Notes: a model not told the origin generated them from the letters alone. A stretch of DNA of 37,084 nucleotides from Halobacteriales archaeon QS_1_68_17 (GCA_003021105.1 PXRG01000010.1:1-37084), one strand, 5' to 3'; shown: positions 1 to 8,847, numbered from the stretch's first letter. Translations and numbers: made by a program.

Positions 1-160
1 ATTCTTTTACTCACCAGTCTCTGCTATCTGCGGAGACAGACTCTTTCCGCCTGGATTCTCAATTCGAGTTTTCACGTACTTACAGCCACCAGTATCAAAA
101 GCGGTGTCGGCACCCGCCGCCGGGGGTGGCGTCCGCTCGCCGGGGTCGCGCCCGCGGGCG

Positions 161-664
161 TCAGGCCAGTTCGATCTTCCGGACGAACGGCATCCGGCGG
201 ATCTCGTTTATCAACTCGCCCGGCAGTTCCTCGTCAGTAATGACGTACAGCTTGGGTTCGTCGGCGAACTCGGGGTCGTCGCTCAGCGTCTGCCGGATCG
301 AGATGTCCCGTTCCGCGATGGCACCGGTCACCGCGGCGACGATCCCCGACTGCTCGGCGTCGGTGACCGCGACCGAGAGCACGGTCAGATCGAGCACCGG
401 CGCGAGATCCATCAGGCTCGGCACCGCCGAGATGTTCTGGAAGATGGGACGGAGCTCGTCGTCGTCGAGGATGGCGTCGGTCGTCGCGTCGACGACCCGC
501 CGGTCGACGCCGATCTCGCGGGCGATCCCCGTGTTCGGGATCTCGATCCCCCCCGAGACGACCCGGCCGTCGTCGTTCACCGAGAAGCCCCGCTCCAACA
601 GCAGGCGGATGACGGCCTGCTGGCTCGGGCTGTCGGCGAACTTCTCCATGATCTCGTCGAACAT
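161..664 (-). CDS. ACT-domain amino-acid metabolism regulator
   Basis: The 167-aa product has an N-terminal helical, HTH-like part (about 1-75) and a C-terminal ACT-like ligand-binding domain (about 92-167) with alternating strand/helix segments such as LTVLSVAVTDAEQSGIVAAV. It matches my memory of the haloarchaeal family annotated as regulator of amino acid metabolism with ACT domain; such proteins are thought to sense an amino acid, but no ligand can be read here. I chose the ATG at 664 because the upstream in-frame sequence to 880 is arginine/serine-rich non-protein-like sequence, and because a TATA-like element (TTTAAC on the minus strand, 687-692) lies about 24 nt upstream, as expected for a leaderless transcript. 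It is a monocistronic minus-strand gene at the edge of the window; its downstream neighbour is not visible. Confidence 0.85.
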   Translation of the reverse strand: MFDEIMEKFADSPSQQAVIRLLLERGFSVNDDGRVVSGGIEIPNTGIAREIGVDRRVVDATTDAILDDDELRPIFQNISAVPSLMDLAPVLDLTVLSVAVTDAEQSGIVAAVTGAIAERDISIRQTLSDDPEFADEPKLYVITDEELPGELINEIRRMPFVRKIELA

Positions 665-686
665 GGGGAAGCCTCCGACACCCGCG

Positions 687-692
687 GTTAAA
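687..692 (-). promoter_or_regulatory. TATA-like box of ACT-domain gene
   Basis: The minus strand reads CCTTTAACCG here, about 24 nt before the ATG at 664. The spacing fits a leaderless haloarchaeal promoter. Confidence 0.5.
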
Positions 693-795
693 GGTGTTGG
701 AGAAACCGGATTCCGGGCGGCAGTCCGCCTGACGGACGTGTCCGGCTCGGAAACGAGTTCGGGTCGACAGCGGTGACGACGGGCAGAGTCAGCTA

Positions 796-1095
796 CCCCG
801 CCCTGAAGAGCGGGGCTTGCACGTCCCCGGCGGGTTTCACGCCTTTCAGTGCAAGCCCCTGGAGCGGAGGCCGGTTGCACAGCGGTCGCCGAAAATCGGC
901 GACCGCATCACGCCGTTTAATTATCGGTGGGCTCCCCGCGCTTGCGCTTCCCGGAGCGGTTGCGTGGGACAGCATCAGACAGGACGTGGCGAAATCATCG
1001 AAGCCTATCGGCTTCCTCCCCGCCCTGCTCGGGTCGCTGTTCCGACCAGCGGTCGGAACGCTCACCTCGCAAAAAGGGCGGGGCTTCCGCCTCAA
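796..1095. mobile_element. PATE-like IS200/IS605-derived relic, hairpin-rich
   Basis: There is no credible gene in this stretch; it is packed with perfect inverted repeats. GGGGCTTGCA (812-821) pairs with 850-859. An 11-bp stem 882-892/896-906 has loop AAA. A 6-bp stem is 1000-1005/1010-1015. A 9-bp outer stem CCCCGCCCT (1018-1026)/AGGGCGGGG (1075-1083) encloses a 9-bp hairpin GTTCCGACC (1039-1047)/1051-1059. Both ends carry the same module, CCCCGCCCTG followed by GCGGGGCTT (796-818 and 1018-1087), and the right side ends in CCGCCTCAA (1087-1095); TCAA is the right-end cleavage tetranucleotide of IS608. In haloarchaea, palindrome-associated transposable elements (PATEs) are non-autonomous derivatives of IS200/IS605 elements and look like this. 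No tnpA or tnpB fragment is visible. Boundaries are estimates. Confidence 0.5.
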
Positions 1096-1108
1096 CAGCA
1101 CAGGTGAA

Positions 1109-1115
1109 CATTTAT
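1109..1115 (+). promoter_or_regulatory. TATA-like box of zinc-ribbon gene
   Basis: The sequence AACATTTATCC lies about 27-33 nt upstream of the ATG at 1142. The promoter sits immediately after the PATE-like element, so the element may influence it. Confidence 0.5.
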
Positions 1116-1141
1116 CCGGCGCAAGCGTCAACCGGCAACTG

Positions 1142-1294
1142 ATGCCGATAAACGACCCGGCCCCGTGTGCGGAGGGGAAAGACCTGTACGAATGTCGAGA
1201 GTGTCTCACTCGGCTCTGTAGCGGCGACCGAATCACTTCCTGTCCCGATTGTGGTGGACGGGTGGAGAACCTCTCGAAGTCCCGGCTGGAGTAG
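1142..1294 (+). CDS. Rubrerythrin-like small zinc-ribbon protein
   Basis: This 50-aa protein carries two CxxC knuckles, CREC (residues 18-21) and CPDC (34-37), followed by GGRVENLS. It is the typical layout of the haloarchaeal 'rubrerythrin-like domain' mini zinc ribbons, which probably bind one zinc or iron ion with four cysteines. I chose the ATG at 1142 because the cysteine module begins just after it, a TATA-like box lies about 30 nt upstream, and the longer in-frame reading back to 773 runs through the hairpin-rich mobile relic. Its partner and function are unknown. It is an isolated gene with no obvious operon. Confidence 0.75.
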   Translation: MPINDPAPCAEGKDLYECRECLTRLCSGDRITSCPDCGGRVENLSKSRLE

Positions 1295-1416
1295 GAAGGT
1301 AGCGCGACGCGCCGCGTCCGCGCGGTTCCGTCCCGCGCGACCCGTCGCGGGCGACTCGCCCGTCGGAGGGGGATGAGAACGGTACGCTTTCCGGGACGGG
1401 AGCCGAGGGACCGTCC

Positions 1417-1905
1417 ATGGAGTCCGATCCCCCGGCGGACGACCCCGGCCCGGGCAAGACCGGCTGGCAGTTGACGCTCGCGGACATGGAGTCGATGGCG
1501 AGAGAGCGCGCGGAGCAGGGGTGGGAGACGCTGACCGTCGCCGCGGGCGACACCGCCCCGGAGCCGCCGGCGGCCGGCGAGCGCGACCGTTTCGGGTTCG
1601 TCTACGTCGTCGGCGACGACGACGGCGCGGCGTTCGCGGCGTGGGACGACGACGGGGCGTTCACCGAGTACGACGTCTACCGCGCCAGCGCCGGCGGGGA
1701 CGTCTTTCTGGTGACGGAATTGCGCGACCCCGCGGCCGAGCGGTCGGTGTTCATCGCGGGGCAGTACACCGCCGCCGACGCCCGCGACCTGCTGGCGGCG
1801 GCGCGGGAACGGGACGCCGTCTACACCCACGTCCAGACCCTCGACGGGACGGTGCTGGCGTCGTTCGAACACGACGAGTACCCGCGGTTCTTCCCCGGCG
1901 GGTAG
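1417..1905 (+). CDS. Acidic haloarchaeal hypothetical protein
   Basis: I do not recognise a characterised family. The 162-aa protein is strongly acidic. It opens with a disordered proline/aspartate-rich segment (1-15), then a helix (about 20-36, LADMESMARERAEQGWETL). A mixed region with several beta-strand-like stretches follows (FGFVYVV, TEYDVYRA, DVFLVTELRDP, RSVFIAGQYT), then a helix (DARDLLAAARER) and a strand TVLASFEHDEYPRFF. That is the profile of a small soluble single-domain alpha/beta protein widespread in haloarchaea. No signal peptide, membrane segment or metal motif is present. Codon use is typical of the genome. The start at ATG 1417 is the only ATG before the conserved-looking core. 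It stands alone between the zinc-ribbon gene and the CBS gene. Confidence 0.7.
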   Translation: MESDPPADDPGPGKTGWQLTLADMESMARERAEQGWETLTVAAGDTAPEPPAAGERDRFGFVYVVGDDDGAAFAAWDDDGAFTEYDVYRASAGGDVFLVTELRDPAAERSVFIAGQYTAADARDLLAAARERDAVYTHVQTLDGTVLASFEHDEYPRFFPGG

Positions 1906-2085
1906 CGGCCGCGGACCGGCCGCACGACCGACCCCCCGCCGAACGCTGACCGACTGCACGGCCAGCCACACCACCGACCGTCTACGGACCGAAGACCGGA
2001 CGCACGAGCGGCCGCGGGAACGGCCCGTTCGCGCGGTGGCAAAGTGCAAGGTCTTAGTACGTGGGGGCGGGATGGGAACGCACGA

Positions 2086-2931
2086 ATGAACGTCGCCGAC
2101 GTCATGACGCCCCGTTCCGAGGTCGTCACGGCCGAGGTCCCCGGCACCCGTGACGATGTCCTGGAGTATCTCCAGGAGCGGTCGTTCTCCTCCGTGCCGG
2201 TCGTAAAGCGGACCGACGAGGGCGAACAGTTCCGCGGCATCGTCACGCGGGACGCGCTGATCGCCCGCCCCGACGAGGACCAGCTCGCCCTCCTGGTCGA
2301 GGAGGTGCCGACGGTCACCGCCGACACGACGATCGAGGAAGCCGCGAAGCTGATGGTCGCGGAGGGGGAGCGGCGCATCCCGGTCGTCGACGGGGAACTG
2401 AACGGGATCGTCACCGTCACCGACGTCGTGCGGGCGATCGCCGCCGGCGACGTGGCGGGCGAGACGCCCGTCGGGGAGCTGGCCGGATCGGCGGTCAACT
2501 GCGTCTACCGGGGGACGCCGCTGCCGGTCGCCGAGCGGGAACTCTCCTACGCCGAGGTCCCCTACGGGGTCGTCCTCGACGACGACGGGCGGATGACCGG
2601 AATCATCACCGAGGTCGACATCATCGACGTCGCCCGCGTCGTCGAGGGCGAGGCCGAGACCGGCGAGTCGCTGGCCGACGAGGACGACGACTGGATGTGG
2701 GAGGGCATCAAGGCGGTTGGCAACCGGTACATGCCGACCCGGAACGTCGAGATCCCCGCCGGTCCCGTCAGCGAGTTCATGACCGGGGACGTGGTGACGG
2801 TCACCAGGAGCCGGACCGCCAAGGAGGCCGCCCGGCTGATGATCAACCACGACATCGAGCAGATCCCGCTGGTCAGCGGCGACGACATCGCCGGCGTCGT
2901 GCAGGACATGGATCTGCTCCGGGCGCTATGA
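2086..2931 (+). CDS. Four-CBS-domain protein
   Basis: The 281-aa protein is built from four CBS motifs (roughly 1-58, 66-122, 128-190 and 224-281). Each has the recognisable VxxVMT/TVxxDxTxxEA...IPVVDG...GIVTxxDV pattern, for example MNVADVMTP at the N-terminus, GIVTVTDVVRAI in repeat 2, GIITEVDIIDVA in repeat 3 and FMTGDVVTVTR...IEQIPLV in repeat 4. Paired CBS modules bind adenosine nucleotides and usually act as energy sensors or regulators; the target here is unknown. I prefer ATG 2086 over an upstream ATG because the protein then begins directly with the first CBS motif. Its TGA overlaps the glyS ATG (ATGA at 2928-2931), so the two are translationally coupled. An acidic insertion, about residues 190-215, separates repeats 3 and 4. 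Confidence 0.9.
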   Translation: MNVADVMTPRSEVVTAEVPGTRDDVLEYLQERSFSSVPVVKRTDEGEQFRGIVTRDALIARPDEDQLALLVEEVPTVTADTTIEEAAKLMVAEGERRIPVVDGELNGIVTVTDVVRAIAAGDVAGETPVGELAGSAVNCVYRGTPLPVAERELSYAEVPYGVVLDDDGRMTGIITEVDIIDVARVVEGEAETGESLADEDDDWMWEGIKAVGNRYMPTRNVEIPAGPVSEFMTGDVVTVTRSRTAKEAARLMINHDIEQIPLVSGDDIAGVVQDMDLLRAL

Positions 2932-4667
2932 GCGACGAGACGGCCGCGCTGGACGAACTCGCGCGGCGACGGGGCTTTTACTTCCAGGCCAACAGCGCCT
3001 ACGGCGGCGTCGCCGGCTTCTACGTCTACGGCCCGCAGGGGGCGACGCTCAAGGCCAACCTCGAAGAGGCCTGGCGCGACCGGTTCGTCCGCCGCGAGGG
3101 CCACCAGGAGATCGAATCCCCCGACATCATGCCCGAGGTCGTCTTCGAGGCCTCGGGCCACCTCGCGGGCTTCGACGACATGATACTCGAGTGTCCCGAG
3201 TGCGGCGCGAGCCACCGCGCGGACCACCTCGTCGAGGACGGGACCGGCATCGAGGAGGCCGAGTCGATCCCGCCCGAGGAGGTCCAGGAGATCGTCGCCG
3301 ATCGCGGCCTGACCTGCCCCTCGTGTGGCGCGCCGCTTTCCGGCCAGCCGGTCGAGGAGTTCAACCTCATGTTCGGCACGAACATCGGGCCCGGGTCGTC
3401 GTCGCCGGGCTACCTCCGGCCCGAGACCGCACAGGGCATGTTCGTGGAGTTCCCGCGGCTCAAGGAGTACGCCCGCGGGCAGCTCCCGTTCGGCGTCGCA
3501 CAGATCGGAAAGGCCTACCGCAACGAGATCAGCCCTCGGCGCTCGCTGGTCCGGGTCCGGGAGTTCACCCAGGCCGAACTCGAACACTTCGTCGACCCCG
3601 AGCGCGACGAGCCGCCGATCGAGCGGGTGGCCGATGTGGAACTGCCGCTGTACCCCGCCGACGAACAGCAAGCCGAGGACGGCGGCCAGGTGACGATGAC
3701 CGTTCGGGAGGCCGTCGACCGGGGCGTGATCGGGCTCCCGTGGATCGCCTACTACCTCGGGGTTGCGAAGGGGTGGTACGAGCGGATCGGCGTCGACATG
3801 GACCGCTTTCGCTACCGCCAGCACCTCGCCGGCGAGCGGGCCCACTACGCCGCCGACTGCTGGGACGCCGAGACCGAGGTCGGCGGGAACTGGATCGAGG
3901 TCACCGGCTTCGCCACCCGGGCGGACTACGACCTCAGGAAACACGCCGAGCACTCCGGCGAGGAGTTCACCGTCTTCCGGCCCTACGACGAGCCGATCAC
4001 CGTCGAGCGGCCGACGGTCGATCCCGACATGAGCTACCTCGGCCCCGAGTTCGGCGGCGCGGCCGGCGACGTCGCCGACGCGCTCGAACGGCTGGCCGAG
4101 ACCGACCCCGACGCCTTCGAGGGCGAGACGGTGACAGTCGAGGCCGACGGCGAGTCGGACGTCGTCCCGGTCGAGGTGACGGGCTTCGCCGTCGAGGAGG
4201 TCACCGAGAACGGCGAGCACGTCAGACCCCACGTCATCGAGCCGTCGTTCGGCGTCGGCCGCATCGTCTACACGGTGCTGGCCCACGCCTGCCGCGAGGA
4301 CACCGTCGACGGCGAAACGCGGACCTACCTCGCGTTGCCGCCGGAACTCGCGCCGACGACAGTCGGGGTCTTTCCGCTGATGGACAAGGACGGCCTCGGG
4401 GAGCGCGCCCGCGAGATCGCGGCGGACCTCCGGCGGGCCGGCCTCTCGGTCGCCCACGACGAGTCGGGGGCGATCGGCCGGCGCTACCGCCGCCAGGACG
4501 AGATCGGCACCCCCTTCTGTGTGACCGTCGACTACGACACGCTCGACGACGACACCGTCACCGTCAGGGAGCGGGACACGACGGCTCAGGTCCGCGTCGC
4601 CGCCGACGACCTCGCGGCGACGCTCGCGTCGCTCAGGGCCGGCGACCTGGCCGTCGACGACCTGTAG
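2928..4667 (+). CDS. glyS: Glycine--tRNA ligase
   Basis: This is a class II aminoacyl-tRNA synthetase of 579 aa that charges tRNA-Gly in the cytoplasm. Visible hallmarks are the GlyRS signature RPETAQGMFVEFPRL, motif 2 as GKAYRNEISPR...VREFTQAELEHF, and motif 3 in EPSFGVGRIVYTVL, followed by an anticodon-binding domain ending at the C-terminus (from about TTVGVFPLMDKDGLG). An archaeal-type zinc-binding insertion has CPECG and CPSCG knuckles. The length is normal for archaeal homodimeric GlyRS. The ATG overlaps the stop of the CBS gene, and the dolichol kinase ATG follows directly after its TAG, so the three genes form one transcription/translation unit. There is no sign of damage. Confidence 0.96.
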   Translation: MSDETAALDELARRRGFYFQANSAYGGVAGFYVYGPQGATLKANLEEAWRDRFVRREGHQEIESPDIMPEVVFEASGHLAGFDDMILECPECGASHRADHLVEDGTGIEEAESIPPEEVQEIVADRGLTCPSCGAPLSGQPVEEFNLMFGTNIGPGSSSPGYLRPETAQGMFVEFPRLKEYARGQLPFGVAQIGKAYRNEISPRRSLVRVREFTQAELEHFVDPERDEPPIERVADVELPLYPADEQQAEDGGQVTMTVREAVDRGVIGLPWIAYYLGVAKGWYERIGVDMDRFRYRQHLAGERAHYAADCWDAETEVGGNWIEVTGFATRADYDLRKHAEHSGEEFTVFRPYDEPITVERPTVDPDMSYLGPEFGGAAGDVADALERLAETDPDAFEGETVTVEADGESDVVPVEVTGFAVEEVTENGEHVRPHVIEPSFGVGRIVYTVLAHACREDTVDGETRTYLALPPELAPTTVGVFPLMDKDGLGERAREIAADLRRAGLSVAHDESGAIGRRYRRQDEIGTPFCVTVDYDTLDDDTVTVRERDTTAQVRVAADDLAATLASLRAGDLAVDDL

Positions 4668-5243
4668 ATGCGCGACGAACTCGCGCGGCGGCTGGTGCAC
4701 GCCAGCGGCACCGTCCTGCCCGCGGGCTATCTCCTCGACGTCGTGACCTGGGAGCAGTTCCGGCTGCTGCTGGCCGCCGGGACCGCCGTCGCGCTGGCGC
4801 TGGAGGCGATCCGGCTCGGCGTCGGTCTCGACTGGTGGATCTACGAACACCTCACCCGCGAGTACGAACAGGAGAACCTCGCGGGGTACGCCCTCTATAC
4901 CGCCGGTGCGACCGCCGCCGCGCTGGCGTTCCCGCCCGCCGTCGCCGTGCCCGCGATTTTGATGCTCACCGTCGGCGACCCGATCAGCGGCCTGCTCGGG
5001 TCCGGCGAACTCAAGGCCGCAAAGCGGGCCCGGGTCCTGCTGGCGATGTTCGGCGTCTGTACGCTCATCGCGTCGTTTTTCCTCCCCGCGACGGCCGCGA
5101 TCCTCGGCGGAGCGGCGGCGACGCTGGCCGACGGCGTCAAACCCGTCGTCCGCGGGTACGTGATCGACGACAACCTCACCATCCCGGTCGGGGCGGCCGT
5201 GGCGATGTTCGCTGCCGTGACGTACCTGCCGGTACTCCCGTGA
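4668..5243 (+). CDS. Dolichol/polyprenol kinase-like membrane protein
   Basis: This 191-aa integral membrane protein resembles the CTP-dependent dolichol/phytol/diacylglycerol kinase group (Sec59/Dgk1/VTE5 type) common in haloarchaea. I see about six hydrophobic segments (for example FRLLLAAGTAVALALEAIRL, ATAAALAFPPAVAVPAIL, VLLAMFGVCTLIASFFL, VGAAVAMFAAVTYLPVL). The family-type motif VGDPISGLLG is followed by basic residues LKAAKRAR, and an acidic motif ADGVKP lies further on. The likely role is phosphorylation of dolichol to make the lipid carrier for N-glycosylation of surface proteins; this is inferred from the family. The ATG sits directly after the glyS TAG with no spacer, which suggests reinitiation or coupling. 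Confidence 0.8.
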   Translation: MRDELARRLVHASGTVLPAGYLLDVVTWEQFRLLLAAGTAVALALEAIRLGVGLDWWIYEHLTREYEQENLAGYALYTAGATAAALAFPPAVAVPAILMLTVGDPISGLLGSGELKAAKRARVLLAMFGVCTLIASFFLPATAAILGGAAATLADGVKPVVRGYVIDDNLTIPVGAAVAMFAAVTYLPVLP

Positions 5244-5394
5244 GAAGCCCACACGGAGATCACCCGCCGGGTTTCGCTTCCGGTACTTCCGCGAGGGTCC
5301 CGTGCGGGGACTGTCGGCCGGAGCCCGGTGCTCCCGCGGGGTTCCATCGGGGGACCGCCCGGCCGGGCGTTTCACTTCCGGTGCGGTACGGGAA

Positions 5395-5401
5395 TTCTTA
5401 A
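5395..5401 (+). promoter_or_regulatory. TATA-like box of hef
   Basis: The AT-rich stretch GAATTCTTAACC lies about 27-33 nt upstream of the hef ATG at 5428, in an otherwise GC-rich 184-bp intergenic region in which I see nothing else. Confidence 0.45.
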
Positions 5402-5427
5402 CCGCGGCGGCGACGAACCCCGGACGA

Positions 5428-7999
5428 ATGGCGACCACCGACGAGGCCGACGCCGTCGAGCACCCGTTGATCGCGGCGGGGGCGCTGGAGCGGCGGCGCT
5501 ACCAGACGGCGCTGGCCGAGGCGGCGGCCTGTGACCACACGCTCGTCTGTCTCCCCACCGGCCTCGGGAAGACGGCGGTGAGCCTGCTGGTGACGGCCGA
5601 CCGCCTCCACGAGGTCGGCGGCCGGGCGCTGTTGCTCGCGCCGACCAAGCCGCTCGTGCAACAACACGCCGACTTCTACCGCGAGGCGCTGACGATCCCG
5701 GACGACGAGGTCGTCGTCTTCACCGGCGAGGTCAGCCCCGGGGACCGGGCGGCCCTCTGGGAGTCGGCGCGGGTCGCGGTGGCGACCCCGCAGGTCGTCG
5801 AGAACGACCTCGTGGGCAACCGGATCTCGCTGTCCGACGTCACCCACCTCACCTTCGACGAGTGCCACCGGGCGACGGGCGACTACGCCTACAACTACAT
5901 CGCCGAGCGCTACCACGCCGACGCCGCCGACCCCCTGGTGACGGGGATGAGCGCCTCCCCCGGCGACGACGAGGAGTCGATCCTGGCGGTCTGCGAGAAC
6001 CTCGGGCTCCGCGAGGTGGAGGTGATGACCGAGGACGACGCCGACGTCGCGGAGTACACCCACCGGACCGACGTCGACTGGAAGCACGTCGAACTCCCGG
6101 AGACAGTCGTCGAGATCCGCGACGCGCTCCACGAGGTCATCCGGGACCGCATGACGAAGCTCAAGGAACTGGGCGTCACGGGCACCACCCAGCCCGACGT
6201 TTCCGAGCGGGAAATCCAGAAGATCCAGGCGAAACTCCGCGAGTTGATGGACAACGATCAGTCCGAGGGGTACACCGGGATGTCGCTGCTCGCGGAGGTC
6301 CGGAAGCTCCGGACCGCCGTCACCTACGCCGAGACCCAGAGCGTCGCCTCCCTGCGGGAGTACTTCGAACGCCAGAAGAACGCCGCCCGCGCCTCCGGGT
6401 CCTCGAAGGCGGGCCAGCGGCTCGAAGGCCCGTGAGTTCGACGACCTCCACCCGAAGTTCCGGCGGGCGCGGATGCTCATCGCGGAGACGCTCGGCATCG
6501 AGAACGGCGACCGGGTGATCGTCTTCACCGAGTCCCGCGACACCGCGGAGACGCTGACTGACTTCCTGGGCGAACACTTCGAGACCCGGCGGTTCGTCGG
6601 CCAGAGCGACACCGAGGGCAGCGAGGGGATGACCCAGACCGAACAGACGGAGACGCTGGCGGCCTTCCGGAACGGCGAGTTCGAGGTGCTGGTCTCGACT
6701 TCGGTCGCCGAGGAGGGCCTGGACGTGCCCGAGGTCGACCTCGTGCTCTTCTACGAACCGGTCCCGACGGCGATCCGGGCGATCCAGCGGAAGGGCCGGA
6801 CCGGCCGCCAGACCGAGGGACGGGTGGTCGTCCTCATCGCCGAGGACACCCGCGACGAGGCCTACTTCTGGAAGGCCCGGAACGACCAGAAACGCATGCG
6901 GGAGGAACTCCGCTCGCTCAAGTCCGTCGCCGACGACCTCGCGGCGAAACTCGGCGGGAGCCAGGAGGGACTCGACGCGTACGCCGGGGACGCAGACGAG
7001 GACGGGGACGGGAACCGCGAGCGTGACGGCAGGGACGAAGCCGGCGAGAGGGCCGAGTCCGCCGACGAGGACGGCGAGAGGGCCGAGTCCGCCGACGAGG
7101 ACGGCGAGGTCCGGGAGAGCGATACGGAGACGGGGGACGACGCCGAACCGGGGACGGACGGCGACGCGACCGGCGGCCATGGGTCGTCCGCTGGCGCGGA
7201 CGGTCGCGGACGGGCGGGACAGGCCGGTCTGTCGGCGTTCGCGGGCGACGCGGCCGGCGACAGCGCGAGCACGGACGCGACAGACGGTGACGACAGCGAC
7301 GACTCCGGGGGAACGGTCGCCACCGCCGAACCGGGCGAGGAGGGAGTGGAGGTCGTCGTCGACCAGCGGGAACTCGACTCGGCCATCGCGCGGGACCTCT
7401 CGACACGCGAGGGGGTGACCACGCGCCTGGAGACGCTGGCGGTCGGGGACTACGTGCTCTCGGACCGGGTCGTCGTCGAGCGCAAGACCGTCGGGGACTT
7501 CCTGGACACGCTGACCGGCGGCGACCGGTCGCTGTTCGAGCAGGTGGGCGACGCCTGCCGCCACTACGCCCGGCCGGTCGTCGTGATCGAGGGGGCGGGG
7601 CTCTACGAAGAGCGCAACGTCCACCCGAAGGCGATCCGGGGCGCGCTGGCGTCGCTGGCGGTCGACTTCGGCGTGAGCGTCCTCCGGACCGACGGCGAGG
7701 ACGGGACCGCCGACCTGCTGGAGACCGTCGCCGAGCGCGAACAGCAGGTCGCCGACCGCGCGGTCAGCGTCCACGGCGAGAAGAGCCAGAAGACCCTCGC
7801 CGAGCAACAGGAGTACGTCGTCTCCTCGGTCGCCGAGGTGGGACCGGTCACCGCGCGGGCGCTGCTCGCTCACTTCGGCAGCGTCGAGGCCGTGATGACC
7901 GCCGACGCCGACGCACTGCGGGCCGTCGACGGAGTCGGCGAGGTCACCGCCGAGCGCATCCGGGAGGTCGTCGCCAGCGACTACGACCACGACGCGTAG
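5428..7999 (+). pseudogene. hef: Hef-type helicase-nuclease, frameshifted/deleted
   Basis: Hef (FANCM/XPF family) processes stalled replication forks. The first frame (5428-6435) encodes the N-terminal SF2 helicase lobe: PTGLGKTAV (Walker A), DECH (motif II), TGMSASPG (motif III) and the Hef-specific helical insertion. After EYFERQKNAARASGSSKAGQRL the frame runs into TGA at 6433-6435. The second frame resumes at about 6424 with KAREFDDLHPKFRRARM and carries the second helicase lobe (VIVFTESRDTAE, STSVAEEGLDVPEVD, QRKGRTGRQ), an acidic linker, an intact ERCC4 nuclease (GDYVLSDRVVVERK) and a C-terminal helix-hairpin-helix domain. From memory, intact haloarchaeal Hef has about 11-12 more residues here (of the type VxDPKVREAMRK), so the lesion looks like a small deletion plus a frameshift, next to a 9-bp direct repeat CTCGAAGGC (6402-6410, 6421-6429). 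As written, no full-length Hef can be made. An assembly error is possible. Confidence 0.85.
7043..7102 (+). repeat. Perfect 30-bp tandem duplication in hef linker
   Basis: Two identical 30-bp units (7043-7072 and 7073-7102) encode GERAESADED twice in the acidic linker between the helicase and nuclease parts. The length stays in frame. It looks like a recent slippage product in a tolerant region. Confidence 0.9.
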
Positions 8000-8094
8000 G
8001 CGCGTCCGCGAGGAACGGACGCCCGGCGACCGACCGTCGCTGGACGGTGTGACGAGGTCCGGGCGTCGTTCGTCTTCGAGCCCGCGCTGGTCGA

Positions 8095-8808
8095 CTAAAC
8101 GTTCCGGACGGCCGCCAGCGCCTCCGCGGCCTCGCGCGCTGCGGCCAGGTACTCGCGGGTGCGCCCGAGGTCGTCGCTCGCCTCGGCCTGCCGGGCCAGC
8201 CGCGCGACCGTCCGGGTCAGCGACGCCCGCGCCGCGTCGAGGTCGGCCCCCTCGGACCGCCCGGACGCGTCCGCCGGCGCGGCCGCCTCGTCGCCCCCGC
8301 GAACGCGACCGGTGGCATTCGCTGCCGGCGGTCGACTTCTGTCGGACGCGTCCGGCGACGCCGGCGTGCCCGCGGACCGTTCGTGTGTCGATCCGCCAGC
8401 GTCCGCCGATGCCGACGCCGGGAGCGTCCCCGCTCCGGAATCGACCGGGTCCTCGGGAGCCGACACTTCGTTCGCTGTCGCGGGTCCGTCGGCGCTAGCC
8501 CCGGCGTCGGCCGTCGCGTCACCGTCGCCGGCACCGGCATCGGGGCGATCCTCGCCCGCGTCCCCGCTCCCGTCGTCACTGCCGCCGGCGTCCTCCCCGT
8601 CGGCGACGGGTCGCTGGCAGGTCGGGCAGAACTCCTCGCCGTCGTACCGGAAGATCGGATCCCCACACTCCCCGCAGTGGGCGTTGGTCATCGTCGCACC
8701 CTTCAGGAGGAGTTCGCTCATCCGCTCGGTCGCGTCGCGCCCCTCCTGGTCCTGCTCGTATTTCTCGCGGAGCTTCTCGCGCTCGGCTTCCCTGTCGAAC
8801 TCGCTCAT
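8095..8808 (-). CDS. Autoantigen p27-like zinc-ribbon protein
   Basis: The 237-aa protein starts with a charged helix (MSEFDREAEREKLREKYEQD). The core follows: RMSELLLKGATMTNAHCGECGDPIFRYDGEEFCPTCQ, with CxxC pairs near residues 46-49 and 64-67. This is the Sjogren's/scleroderma autoantigen 1 (p27, UPF0148-type) zinc ribbon. Then comes a roughly 110-residue Asp/Gly/Ala-rich disordered linker and a C-terminal alpha-helical domain (about 190-237, ARASLTRTVARLARQAEASDD...AAREAAEALAAVRNV). The function is unknown in archaea. I chose the ATG at 8808 rather than 8817 because family members begin with this helix. It is convergent with hef; the 95 bp between them hold nothing I recognise. Confidence 0.8.
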   Translation of the reverse strand: MSEFDREAEREKLREKYEQDQEGRDATERMSELLLKGATMTNAHCGECGDPIFRYDGEEFCPTCQRPVADGEDAGGSDDGSGDAGEDRPDAGAGDGDATADAGASADGPATANEVSAPEDPVDSGAGTLPASASADAGGSTHERSAGTPASPDASDRSRPPAANATGRVRGGDEAAAPADASGRSEGADLDAARASLTRTVARLARQAEASDDLGRTREYLAAAREAAEALAAVRNV

Positions 8809-8847
8809 GTCGCCCACCAGGAGACCGACCGCGAAAAGCGTGACGGG

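Noticed and set aside
773-1294. 173-codon reading that includes the zinc-ribbon gene
   Set aside because: The first 120 codons run through the hairpin-rich mobile relic; only the last 50 codons look like a protein and have a promoter at the right distance.
2562-5438. 958-codon open frame on the minus strand
   Set aside because: It lies antisense to the CBS, glyS and dolichol kinase genes, is Arg/Asp/Val-rich and has no family features; it is a typical product of G/C-ending codons read backwards.
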